This document shows positions 24,063 through 36,111 of a DNA stretch of 64,000 nt, in pieces. This DNA is from Collybia mongolica (Eukaryota; Basidiomycota; Agaricomycetes; Agaricales; Clitocybaceae). The position numbers and the translations under genes are program-made. The first letter of the stretch is position 1, and every line of letters starts with the position of its first letter. Location of the stretch: positions 3,906,001-3,970,000 of the forward strand of contig JAAXNY010000006.1 in the NCBI GenBank assembly GCA_013420905.1. The letters run 5' to 3'. Under the pieces are notes generated by a model. The model was given only the letters and a program-made list of their open reading frames with translations, did not search any database and had not been told where the DNA came from.

Positions 24063-27000
24063 CTAGAATCCGAAAAGACGGAAAACCAGATACAAGAAAG
24101 AGCCAAGGAAACGGATTGCAGACAAGCCTGCACTATAAGTAGGAGCAGCATGAGTGAGAAAAAAAGTCGACATTCCAGGAAAGAGAAACACGTACAAGGC
24201 AATGAATAGGAAAGTCAAGTAAGGATTGAAAGGAGTATCTCCCTCCCTCTGCACGTGTGTTGCAGCCCACTCTGTGAATGCCTTGGATGTAAAAACAACA
24301 ATCATAAGCCTAAGAAACATGGTTAGTTGATAATTAACAAAGATCAATACCAGAGTCGACGTACATGTTAGAGCCAACCCAAGCGAGCACAACATTTGTC
24401 CGACTGTTCCTGTCGTGGTCTGCTTGTTTGGTTGCAGCATCGCGCTTTTCCTTCTCCTCAGGGGGTTTAATCTTCAGTGAGCTTCGCGCTGCAGCCCATA
24501 GTTGATCCACGTCCTCCCGGGCAGTTGGTAGTTCAACTTCCATCATCTCTTTGCCGTCATCACCCTTGATTTTCTTCGCACCACCAAGATCTTTGGCAGC
24601 ACCATTGTCCCCTTTCGTACCCCAAGTTACGTCGTGAAGATTACACATGGCGTACATCATCAGGATGTTAACATAGGACGGGAGGAGGAACATATACTGG
24701 GCGAAACTTGTGAACATGTGCCATGGTTCAAAGTGCATGAATGAACCAATGAAATAGAGACCATAGGTGGCCAAGAGAGCAATGACGATCTGTTGAATTG
24801 TTGTGTTTGTCTGGATCAATCTGGTTGTAAACAAGATGGTCAATTCAGGAAACAGAAGCCTATAGAATCGGACAAACTCAGGGATGTTTTTCCAACCTTC
24901 GACAGTATGAGGTACGGCAAGGTAAACACTAAACCCGGCACACCACATAGTGATGAGGTTACAGAGCCCAAAGAGCACAATAGCGATCATGTATGTCCAT
25001 TTCGATCCCTGTGACATTTATCAGAACAGAAGATCATGCATATCGAAAAATGAAAATGTACTTGGGGTCTGTTACCGAGAGAGCAAACGAGAACAAGGAA
25101 CAGTAGGCCGATATAGAGATTGAGAAAGATTTCAAAGACGTCTTTGCCAGCGCCTGCGCTTAGGAAATTGAAAGCATCCGTGGTCGAATCCGCAGTAGCC
25201 GAGGAAACGAGCTAGTAGTGGTGTTATGATAAGATATGGACTGATGTCGTTAACTGCTCACGAAAAAGAAAGCCAAAAAGAAATTTGCCAACGATGTCCA
25301 AGTGAAGATGAGTTGTACGGCGTTGTAGATAAATTCGAACTAGAGTGCAGTCGTCATTGTGAGCAAGCGGGAACGATATCAGCTGTCGGGGAATATAATC
25401 ATACCTGTAAAACAATTTTACGGAAAAAATTCTGTCCCGAGGTCCAAATTCTGAAGAAGAATACGGTTGCGTGGATTGATGCGAAAAGGGAACCATTCAA
25501 CCACCGACGACGTTGCGAAATAAATTCAGGGACCTAATGGAGCACCCGGTGTGGGGTAAGTTTTGGAATCACGTGAAGTAGGCATGTTCATTACCGAGGT
25601 CGGAACATCTGTTTCTGCCTTAGCGCTCTTAACATATTTCAAACTGTTGTACCTGTGATTAGCGAGGAGGTTGTAGAGCGACGCTAAATATACGAACATC
25701 CAACCTTCCCGCTTCTTAGTGACGATCTCAAAACACAAGATACGATCCTCGGCGAGATACATGTTCCTCTGTAGGAAATCACTTATACATAAACAGGAAT
25801 TTATGATGAAAACAGGACAATTCACCTCTATTGTTAATAACCGTGGCGTTAGACAGCCTTAAGACCATGGAGTTTGAGGTAGGGACTTACCAAACAGGCC
25901 AGCATTGCTGTCTCCGCCGTGCATGGTCTCGCCCTTGAAGTAAGAGGCGAGAGGTCCTTTGCCGTCTGGGCCATTTAGCAAGGCTCGATAACGGTATGCA
26001 CTGAATGCACCAGGGAGCACACTGATATACCCGAATACGCTCTATAGGATATATGTCAGATGACCCGTCTGCGTTGCCTCAAGGCCAGCATACCTCCAAT
26101 GGTTTATCAAGAATGTTGGACATCTTGTACTACAAGGGAAACAACATGTTAACTCGTGGACATGTCATGGACTATTCATATACACACCTCGAAATTCTGT
26201 GAAGCTGCCAGGGGACTCGTGAGGAGGAGACCGCAGCCCCTGCCGGTATCAACGCAAATTCTGCGATACAAACTGTCAGTCCGATGGCAAATGACGTGAT
26301 ACGTAGTCGTACTCTCCACAAGCACCGCCGACGTTGGAATGCTTGTCGAAACCTTAATTAACCATAAAAAGAATACTCCCAAATAATAATGAACCACACA
26401 CATTTCCAGAGCTCATAGATAGATGTCCCAGTGGGCTTGGTACCGACGTCGAGAAGAATACAAACTAGATGATGCATGAAAGGTAAGGGGCACCTAACCA
26501 CCAGGACGTTGACATACCATTAGGTTTGATAAGAGGGCCAAATGCGTTGAAGAACCATCGATGACTGTTTAACTTCTTCTTATTTTGTTCCTTGAGGCAG
26601 AATATTACTTGAACGGGGCATGTTCCCTGCCCTACTTCTCCGGAGTCGGACACCACAACACTCGAAGTGTATCTTATAGATACCAGTTATTAGTCACGGA
26701 CTTTTTGAGAAGGATCCCAGCCTTACTCAAAAATGTGGGCAGTAACGTCTTTTCCAGCAACGGAGTCCTTCGGTATACCCTCTTGATAACATCCCATCTA
26801 TAGAAAAATCATGTTAGGAAGCGTTCTGGTAACAAGACCAACGGACTAACCAAACTGAGAACGTGAAGTGTTCTCTTATTGACTTTGTTACGACCATCAG
26901 AGACTACACATACTACTACTTTCTTCCAGCCATCAGGTCCCCATGTTTTAGATTTGTTTCGGCTGCAAAGATGAGCAATATTCTTGATGACGCTGAGAGT

Positions 27001-27684
27001 CAAAAAAAAATGGAAAATCAGGATGAACAGATATCAATTAAAAGCAACGTGCACCCACGCGTTCATAGTCTTGACGAACAACACTTCATCTTCGTTGTAC
27101 ATGGTCATGACGATGAAGAGTTCTGTCTGACGACCCATTAAATATTGGCGGAGAGAGTAGCGCGACGACATGAAGTCGTCCGGGTCGCAAGTGGCTGCAG
27201 TGTATCTCATTTTTGACATCTCTTCCACGTCCTGTTTTCCAGCAGGAACAATGTGCGACGGTACTGGTACGTCAAGTACCAGATTTCCCTGGAAGAGCTG
27301 GACCTGCCGCACTGACCTTCGTCGCATCATCTTCTCCTTCGCGACGGAATACCCCCCGCTGCTATGGTCTGTGTAGAGCCCGGGACGCTGAGGTGGAGGA
27401 TAATTTGTCTGTTGGTAAGGCATGGCAGGAACAGGAGGTTGGCGATGGGGAATTTGGGACATCTCGTAGGGGACGAGGTGCGCCTGAGAGCCCGCATAGC
27501 TGCTCTGGAACGATTTGACGGACTTGCTATCCCAGTTTGCTTGTCCGTCATAATCGCTATGCTGGGGTGGCGGGTAGTCAACCAAATGTGCAGTACTCCC
27601 GTGTGTTGATGGGTATTGAGTATAGTGGTCATTGGTGTGCTGCTGCGAGGCGTAATAGGGATCGTTGTTTTGGCGGTAAGCCAT
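24063..27684 (-). CDS. Chitin synthase, division 1 (class I-III type)
   Basis: This membrane enzyme polymerises N-acetylglucosamine from UDP-GlcNAc into cell-wall chitin. The start is [20 protein letters not shown] at 27684, with a Gln/Tyr/Pro-rich cytoplasmic N-terminus. The conserved division 1 block follows: [36 protein letters not shown], and the catalytic start [17 protein letters not shown]. Middle exons contain [19 protein letters not shown] (EDR motif near 25745). After an intron comes [20 protein letters not shown], where QRRRW (about 25501-25515) is the processivity signature. C-terminal exons have several membrane segments and [20 protein letters not shown] followed by [10 protein letters not shown]. 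The stop is at 24063-24065. About ten or more introns of roughly 50 nt. [12 protein letters not shown] suggests class III, but class is not certain by eye. Confidence 0.93.
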
Positions 27685-29584
27685 ATCGTGGTAGCAATTG
27701 GATGCTTGAAATTCTCAGTTCAAAGTCTAGTCAGGGGCGGTGGTGAGAGAGAATGGACGGCCAGGTCGAAAGAGCAGGCCAGCAACGAGTGGATGTGGAT
27801 CTTAATGATGGACTTCACGATGGCACCGGGCTGTAGAGACCGTTGAAAGAGTATCGACTCGGGAATCCGCTGAAAAAGTGAAGAAGAGATGGGAACTTTA
27901 GAATCCTTGTCCCTCACAACAGAATGTTGATCTCGTCCCTATTAGGAAATTCCTCTTATTTAATGTTTTTTTGATGCGGTGTACATATTATAAGTTTAAT
28001 GTGCAACATGGATGATATATAATATGTTTAGCTTTTTTCAATCAATTCTTAGTATCTTCCCAACTCAACGAGGAGATCACAGATCGTATATAGCGGCTAC
28101 AATGGAGCTCGAATGTGTTGTAATAGACTCGGGTGTAGAGGGGAACTTTGTGAACTTTGTTCTACATCAGATATTCGTTGTCCCAAAATCAGGCTGGTTG
28201 AGCGCTTTTGGATGAGTACTTCCGATTACGCCGAAACGAGAGGGAAAGCCACGAAGTATTCTGCAAGAATCTACTTACACATGTGTATTTTTACAAGCGT
28301 TTACTATTCAACCTACTCCTGTAAAGAAATGCGGTCTATCGGAATTTTCAAAGCCTGACATTGGAAATCCGGGAAGGTATCCTTCGGTGAATTGGAGAAA
28401 AATTCACTGACCGAAATTTATATTTGGGTTCAAAGGTTCAAACGTCAAATTTTTTCTCGAAATTCAGAGTAAGCAATATTCAATGACCCGAGTAACAGTG
28501 TAGAATATCAACTGTCCAAGTACTTGGTTCTTCTTCGATTGGAATGGTAATCAGCAAGTATAAGCTCGATGGAAGGAGCGTTTTGAACAATCTGCGTTTG
28601 ATATCTTTCCCAACGAACTATAATTTAGCTGTGGAAAGCGAGTAGCAAGCAAGCCACTTTATCAGCGTCTAGACCTATTGGTGGGGGCAGAAATGATATA
28701 TCATTTTGATCAACCTGTACCATGATTTACGATCTTTTACTTAATATCGCCAGTGGTCAACGCGTTTTTGATGGTTCACTACGGATCCGATGGTGTTTGT
28801 GGAAGGGTACCGGGAGGACATGGGAACAAGGGACGTGATCCTGAGACAGCGCAGTATCAGGGGTCAGGAAGGAGCATGTTAGCGCCGCTCTATACATCGT
28901 CCATGTCAGGTGTCAATACCACATTTCGGCGACTGCTGCGTATTCGAGTCGCTTTTACTTAGTACCCGGCCAGCACATGATTCGATTTTACAACTCTTAT
29001 TTCGTACTTGGCATGGGCGAGTGTGACCACTGAAAGATTGACTATAGGGGGGCTCGGTCAACTTACAGAAGGATCGCCGGGGGCAGAGAGAAGATGTACT
29101 GTATCGGAACTGCGGAGCGAGATACAATAATATTACCAGGGGACGGGTGATGGGGTTTGATGAAAGACGTAGCGGACAAAATGGATGCTAGTAAGGAGGG
29201 ATGTAAGAATGTGGGGCTTAGGGTCTGATTGTGACTGGGATGTGGTTTGGTATGACAGTATCAAGGACAACGAGGACAGGTGAAGCGAAGAGTCCAAGGA
29301 AAAATGAGAAGGAAGGAGATTAAAATTAGGGAGGTGACCTGGGTATGAGCATGTGGGCAAGAAGAAGCGACAGTTGTGTCGTGGATTGCGGCGGAGTGAC
29401 AGAACCAGCCAGCGGAGGAGAGACTTTGACTGATTCATCCATATAATTCAATCTCCGCAAACACAGCTTGTTTGGTTCTCCTTGTACTGTCTCCCTTTCC
29501 TCCCAATCCTATATATTCTTCTCTCCTCCGTCCTCTTCTCTCCTTCCTCCAACTCAATTCTCTTTTTCTCATTTTTTGTGCCCC
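27685..29584. other. Divergent intergenic region between chitin synthase and casein kinase 1
   Basis: 1.9 kb without a gene I can support; only short frames occur. The left end is the chitin synthase promoter, the right end the kinase promoter. From about 29440 the plus strand becomes pyrimidine-rich, with TATATA near 29510, as is usual just upstream of fungal transcription starts. Confidence 0.45.
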
Positions 29585-29964
29585 GTAAGTTCCCCGCCCT
29601 TTCTCCCTTTCTATCCCCTTTTTTGGCCCTAGAAACGACCCTTCTGACCCTCATGGCCACCGCACCATTACCTCAGGGCGCAAACCACAAACGTGGCTTT
29701 GGCAGATACCCTTAGTTTTGTCCTATCAAACCGAGGTCATCTCCCTGATAGCGATTGCCCATCTCCCTACCCCCTGACCTCCCCATACCGTCAGCCGATT
29801 CAAGTCAGCCACATTACGTGCGTTGACAGCCATTGATCCACACGGCCTCCTGCCCTTAACCGCTTCAAAACCCTTGGTTTCTTCCTCTTCCTTGCCAACC
29901 TTTTTGTGACTGGTTTGAATCTCACTTGTTGCTCACCACCTTCCCCAATTTTTTTTTGTTGCAG
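29585..29964 (+). promoter_or_regulatory. Probable 5'-UTR intron of casein kinase 1
   Basis: A strong donor (gtaagt at 29585) and a strong acceptor (long T-run then gcag ending 29964) frame 380 nt just 19 nt before the kinase ATG. It is much longer than the coding introns here. Spliced leaders of this kind are common in highly expressed fungal genes; transcript data would settle it. Confidence 0.55.
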
Positions 29965-29983
29965 TTACTCCTACATCTAATAC

Positions 29984-31232
29984 ATGGCAGACTCCACCTC
30001 CCATAGACTCGACCTTCGTGTTGGTGGAAAGTACAGACTTGGCAAGAAGATCGGCTCAGGCTCTTTCGGTATGTTGTCGCCACAGTTATTGTGTCTTCCT
30101 TTGTCCCTTAACGTCCCTCAGGTGATATCTACCTGGGAATCAACATCATCTCAGGGGAAGAAGTAGCCATCAAGCTCGAATCTGTCAAAGCCAAGCATCC
30201 TCAACTCGAGTACGAGTCCAAGGTTTACAAGACTCTCGCCGGCGGTGTTGGCGTGCCGTTCGTTCGGTGGTTCGGAACTGAATGCGACTACAACGCGATG
30301 GTTCTGGACCTCCTCGGTCCTTCCCTCGAGGACTTGTTCAATTTTTGCAACCGCAAATTCAGTCTTAAGACTGTCCTCCTCCTTGCTGATCAACTGGCGA
30401 GTCTCGCCTATGTTTTTGACTCATCCTGTGTCTGACACATTCACAGATCTCACGGATCGAGTACATCCATTCACGCAACTTCATTCATCGTGACATCAAA
30501 CCTGATAACTTCTTGATGGGAATCGGAAAGCGTGGCAACCAGGTGAATGTCATTGACTTTGGTCTCGCAAAGAAGTTCCGCGACCCGAAGACGCATCTGC
30601 ACATTCCGTACCGGGAGAATAAGAACTTAACCGGTACCGCTCGCTACACATCCATTAACACTCATTTGGGTGTTGAGCAAGCCCGTCGTGACGATCTCGA
30701 GTCATTGGCGTACGTGCTAATGTACTTCCTCCGCGGAGCCCTTCCGTGGCAAGGTCTGAAGGCTGCCACCAAGAAGCAGAAGTACGATCGTATCATGGAG
30801 AAGAAGATGACTACTCCTACCGACCTCCTTTGTCGCGGATTTCCCAACGAGTTCGGCATCTTTTTAAACTACACTCGGGCTCTGCGCTTCGACGACAAGC
30901 CTGATTATTCGTATCTGCGCAAACTGTTCCGCGACCTGTTCGTCCGTGAAGGTTACCAGTACGATTACGTTTTCGACTGGAGCGTCCAGCGAACCACCCA
31001 GGATGACAACGCTCCATCAGGTTCCAAGACAGCTGCCAGGCGCAAAGTTGTTCAGGAAGATGATGATCACCGTGCTAGTGACCGCATGTAAGCACGAAGC
31101 TCCTACATGCATAAGTAACATTAACACTATTTAATAAGGCTTCGTTCCCATACGCGTCAGGCACAGCAGACGGGACCAGCCCCCGTTGGACAACAGCGCG
31201 GTGGACGGGGCCGTGAGCCTGAACTTTGGTAA
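29984..31232 (+). CDS. Casein kinase 1 (CK1 delta/epsilon, Hrr25/Hhp1-like)
   Basis: This Ser/Thr kinase acts in DNA repair, vesicle traffic and ribosome biogenesis in other fungi. Exon 1 begins [20 protein letters not shown] with the Gly loop KIGSGSFG split by an intron. Then come EEVAIKLE (catalytic Lys), [25 protein letters not shown] (catalytic loop), [10 protein letters not shown] (Mg-binding), the CK1-type [19 protein letters not shown] and [18 protein letters not shown]. The catalytic domain ends around YDYVFDW, followed by a short basic tail. The final intron splits codon M so that exon 4 encodes [18 protein letters not shown] and ends RGREPELW, stop 31230-31232. No C-terminal CC palmitoylation signal, so it is the soluble/nuclear type rather than the plasma-membrane Yck type. 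All key kinase residues are present. Confidence 0.95.
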
Positions 31233-32437
31233 AGGCTTGTAGTTCTTTCTGTGGCTTTTCTGTCCGTGCGCTCCAAGCGCGGCTGGGCGAATCGGGGGTG
31301 GAAGGTAGTTGCTAAGGAGTGTCGCTCGGTCAATGGTCCTGGTGTGGTTTCCTTGGTGTACGGTCGAGCGGTGCTCGTCAAAGGGGGCTCGCAAAGTGTA
31401 CGAGGGTTTACGGGGAGTGTGGGTTGGTGGTCAGACTCGGTTGGGGCACGTCCGGTTTTGCCGGTCCTCGACAGTGCGCTCACGGCTTCCGCTCATTCAT
31501 TTTCGCCCTGGTCAACACATCCTTCTGTATTCCACCCTATCCTGCTCCAGAGCTTTCCATATTTTCTCTGGCCCAAATCAGCGGGCAGGAAGTGTTATCA
31601 ACTACATTACACGACCCACATCATAACATGGCTTCTATTGCCCAATTTATATCAATACGGACGCTTTTTTCTTTCAAGCCACTCCTTCCTTTTCCATCAG
31701 TGGAAGAGCAGGGTTGGCCGCCTTTATCTCCATCCCCTCCATCACATATTAGTTCCTTGTTCAGCGCCCGTACATATCCCACATGTCTGTTGGATTGACT
31801 ATCGTTTTTCCCCCCCATCCCATCCCATCCCTTCTACGTGCTATATCGGCAGTTCCATTGATTACAATTATCTTCATTACATACAATCCCTACCCATCTT
31901 GTTGCTTCCACCTACTTTTTCTTAGCTCCCTGGGTTTCATACTCCCGCCATGTGTTGTCCTCTTATCCTCCACCTCTTCCTGGATCCACGCCAATCGTGC
32001 GATCCCGTCGAGGGCGAGTGGGATGGGAGAGGGCGCTGCGTCTGACTGTTGGGTTTGAGGAGCCGTCGGGAGGTTCGGTGATTACTTGTGAGAGGAATCC
32101 ACGACAAAGCGCGATGTACACGATTATTATCGCTACACTGGAGACCAAAGACATCATCTGTTTCTTTCACGACTTTCATGACTTGTTCCGACTAGTTCAG
32201 ACGCAATACATCATGTATTTCCGGCTCCCGCTACTGCGTATAAATAACAATCGTAATTTATCAAACTCATGTGAGAATTTAGCAAGGTTACTGAGAAATA
32301 TCAGGAGATGCAATTAGCGAAGCTATGATCTAGGAGGTGCATTCCAAAGCCCCAACCAAACAACGAGCAACGGTCTCGCCAAACAAACATTCCACGTCCA
32401 CAAATCTCAGTGCGACATCCCGCAACGAATCCTAGCA
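31233..32437. other. Intergenic region, long chance ORFs, no gene supported
   Basis: 1.2 kb between casein kinase 1 and gamma-COP. Frames of 224, 159 and 105 codons overlap on the plus strand, but their products have no domain signature and several frames are open together, which points to chance openness or a long 3' UTR. The right end should be the gamma-COP promoter. Confidence 0.45.
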
Positions 32438-35400
32438 ATGGCGTCCTTTGCGCTCCCATCAAAAAAGGAGGAAGAGAGTGGGCTCAGCTCGTACTATAAC
32501 AACAAGACCACGATCATTCAGGAAGCCCGTGTTTTCAACGATTCACCCATTAGTCCACGAAAGTGTCGGGCACTGCTCACGCGGATAGTTTATCTACTAT
32601 ATGTTGGGGAGACGTTCGGCACACAAGAGGCGACTACGCTCTTCTTTGGGACTACCAAGCTATTTCAGCATAAAGATGTAAGCTCGATACGAATATCTCG
32701 GTACAGTCATTTATAAACCGCCCACAGAGCGCGTTGCGACAAGCCGTCTACTTAGCTATCAAGGAACTCGCGACGACGGCTGAAGATGTGATTATGGTCA
32801 CAAGTAGTATAATGAAGGACATGCAGCCCAACTCGGAAGTCATATACCGGCCAAATGCAATCAGGGCGCTTTGCCGCATCATCGACGTACGTGGTTTCTG
32901 CGGTAGTACTTGAGATAATGCTCATCTGCTCTAACAAGCCCTCCATGGCCCAAGGCGTCGAACGGTTCTTCAAAGCTGCTATTGTGGATCGGAATCCCTC
33001 TATCTCATCGGCCGCCCTTGTTTCTGCGTATCATCTCTTCCCTGCTGCAAAAGATGTTGTCAAACGCTGGGTCAATGAAGCTCAGGAAGCTGTTAGCTCT
33101 AAATCATCCCCGTCTTTCTTCAGTGGTGGTTCCAGTGGCTCATACCTTGGATTTGGTACTTCTTCCCAGCCTAGTGGCCCCCAAACTATTACTTCGTCGA
33201 GTTATGTCACGCAATACCACGCTTTGGGCCTCTTATACCTTATTCGTCAACAGGATCGAATGGCGATCACAAAAATGATTCAACAACTTGGTGGGGGTAA
33301 AACAGGAACAGGAACGACATTGAAAAACCCCATGGCATTGTGCATGCTCATCCGGTACACGGCAAAAGTTATGGAGGAGGATCCCAAGTGCGTGACTGTC
33401 GCTAAATATGGACATGTTATTGACAACTATATTGACTTAAATAGCGTTCAAAAGCAAATGCTTGAGCTCCTTGATGGATGGCTACGACACAAAAGTGACA
33501 TGGTCAACTTTGAAGCTGCGCGCGCTATCTGCGAAATGAAAAATGTCACTGCATCTCAACTGACGAAAGCGATCTCAGGTAATCTGACACCCGCGGACCT
33601 CTGTTATTATTTGCTCAATAACTGTGATATCAGTGCTCCAACTCTTCCTATCTTCGCCAAAGCCCGTCCTCAAATTTGCGGCCACACGCACCCTTGCTGC
33701 TCTCGCCCTTTCACATCCTGCCAGCGTGGCCACCTGTAATGTCGATCTAGAAAGTCTAATCGCCGATCCCAATCGAAGTGTTGCCACATACGCCATTACC
33801 ACGTTGCTGAAGGTTTGTTCAAACTTGCATTGTACGCCCTTTTCTCATAGAATGTTATAGACTGGTAATGAGGCATCCGTTGACCGCTTAATCAAACAAA
33901 TCACTGGTTTCATGTCAGAAATCAGTGATGAATTCAAAGTTATTATCGTGGATGCCATCCGATCGCTCTGCCTCAAGTTCCCCACCAAACATGCTTCCAT
34001 GCTCACCTTCCTTTCTGGTGTCCTACGAGATGAGGGTGGTTATGACTTCAAGCGCGCAGTCGTCGAGGCCATGTTTGACATGATCAAATTCATTGGTGAA
34101 TCGAAAGAACAGGCACTATCTCACCTATGTGAATTCATTGAGGACTGCGAATTTACAAAACTTTCGGTTCGCATTCTGCACCTCCTCGGAATGGAAGGAC
34201 CCAAATCGCCGCAGCCTGCGAAATACATTCGTTTCATCTATAACCGTGTCGTCCTTGAAAATGCAACAGTAAGAGCAGCAGCAGTTTCGAGTCTGGCCAA
34301 ATTCGGTGTGAATTCTATTGATGCCACTCTCCGCAAAAGCATCAGTGTTCTCCTTCGCCGGTAAAGCTTACTTGTACTCTTATTTAAATCGCCTAACTTT
34401 TCTCTCGTAAGGTGTTTGGATGATGTTGATGATGAAGTTCGTGATCGTGCAGCGCTTTATCTCAAGGTTTTCCACGACAAGCCTTTGGCTGATGCATATG
34501 TCAGGGAAGGTGAGCTGATCTAGTTTGACGCTATCTAAATTTTGCTAACCTGGACTAAGAATCGGTATTTTCTCTGGCTGCCTTGGAGTCAAAACTTGTC
34601 GCCTATGTGAAGGATGCTAGTGCAGCCACTCAACCCTTCGATGCTTCATCCGTGCCTAAGATCAGCCGAGCCCAGGCGGCCCAAGATGCCGCTCGTAAGT
34701 TTCTATTATTTGTCGTCTCCTCCTTCCCCTAAATGAACCAATTCAAGGCCCAAGCACACTGGATATGATTGGTGTTCCTGCCTCGAAGAAAGTGTCAAAC
34801 ACACCACCACCACCATCTGCTGCAGAAAAACAGTCCGCCTACGCTCAGCAACTCGCCGAAATCCCCGAATTTTCCACATATGGTGCTGTACTCAACAGCA
34901 GCGCAACTCCTGTACAATTAACTGAGAGCGAGACCGAATACCAAGTGACATGTGTCAAACATATCTTTGGGGAACACATTGTATTCCAAGTAAGTGATAG
35001 ACCTATTACTCCGAATACCCTCTAATCTATCGCCCTAGTTCAATGTATCAAATACGTTGCCGGATACGGTACTAGAACAAGTGTCGGTAATCATGCAGCC
35101 ACAGACCGAAGATGCTGGGTTGACGGAAGATTTCATCATCCCCGTGCCTGCCTTGACTGCTGCAAACTCGCCTAGCGTTGTTTACGTCTCCTTCACACGG
35201 GAGTCATCAGACCAGTTTGCTCTCGCCTCCTTCCAATGTACCCTCAAATTCTTGAGCAAGGAGCTTGACCCATCTACGGGCGAACCGGAAGAAGACGGTT
35301 ACGAAGATGAGTATCAACTTGAAGAAGTAGAACTCAGTGCGGGCGGGGATTACATCATTCCAAACTACGTTACCTTTGGATCAGAATGGGACCGGCTACG

Positions 35401-35754
35401 CTCCGCGCCGAGTGCAACGGAAACATTTGCTCTGTCTGCTATGGAGGGCCTCAAAGGTCAGTTTCAAATATTCAATCATGAATGACATCTCAACTCGTCC
35501 GTGCTTCCATATCAGCCGCATGCGATTCTATCATCGAGGTTCTCAACATGGATCCCCTGGGCGGGACAGAAACACCCACATCTACCTCAGTTCATACGCT
35601 ACAGCTGTCGGGGCTAGTGATTGGAGGTGCTGGAAAAGTCCTTGTGCGCTGTCGGATGACATTTTCCCGAGGCGAGGGTGTGACACTAGAACTGGGTGTA
35701 CGAGCAGAAAAACAGGAGGCGTGCAACCTTGTACTTGCTGCTGTTGGTGGTTGA
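32438..35754 (+). CDS. SEC21: Coatomer subunit gamma (gamma-COP, Sec21)
   Basis: Large subunit of the COPI coat that shapes Golgi-to-ER retrograde vesicles. It starts [20 protein letters not shown] at 32438, close to the family's usual N-terminus. HEAT-like adaptin repeats follow: [74 protein letters not shown] and [20 protein letters not shown], then an acidic/Pro linker. The appendage domain comes next ([40 protein letters not shown]) and the C-terminus ends [20 protein letters not shown] with GG. About ten introns of roughly 50 nt; one at 33579-33633 mimics a frameshift. The length of about 930 residues fits the family. Stop at 35752-35754. Confidence 0.95.
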
Positions 35755-36111
35755 GCGTTCTACTATAATACCATTGTTCTTTTTTTTTCCATATGCAATG
35801 CATGAAACCTCGGAGGTTGATTATACATAATCTTACTAACGAGCCAGGAGCGGGTGGGGGGTGGAGGCATCCCCAATCGATCGCCTATGTGGGGCTTACA
35901 TTACCCCCGGCTACACCTCCGATGTGATTTGCTATCACCCCAAGCTGTGGTTGCTCGGGTCTTTTTTTGTTCTCACCGGTCGGGTTTTACATGTCTTAAA
36001 ATCGTATGATACAGCCATTAACAACATTACTGTCGACGCTCGGGGACTAGGGTTGTTCCTCTTCTTCTCTTATTAGCCTCAGGGGACGACATCCGACTGA
36101 ATTTTATAACA

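Noticed and set aside
31251..31925. 224-codon open frame after casein kinase 1
   Set aside because: Three overlapping frames are open together, the product has no domain, and it begins just after the kinase stop; most likely 3' UTR and intergenic DNA.
33540..33700. Apparent frameshift in gamma-COP between [11 protein letters not shown] and VLQLFLSS
   Set aside because: An intron at 33579-33633 with GT-AG ends restores the frame and the conserved AISVLQLF sequence; the open frame through the intron is chance.
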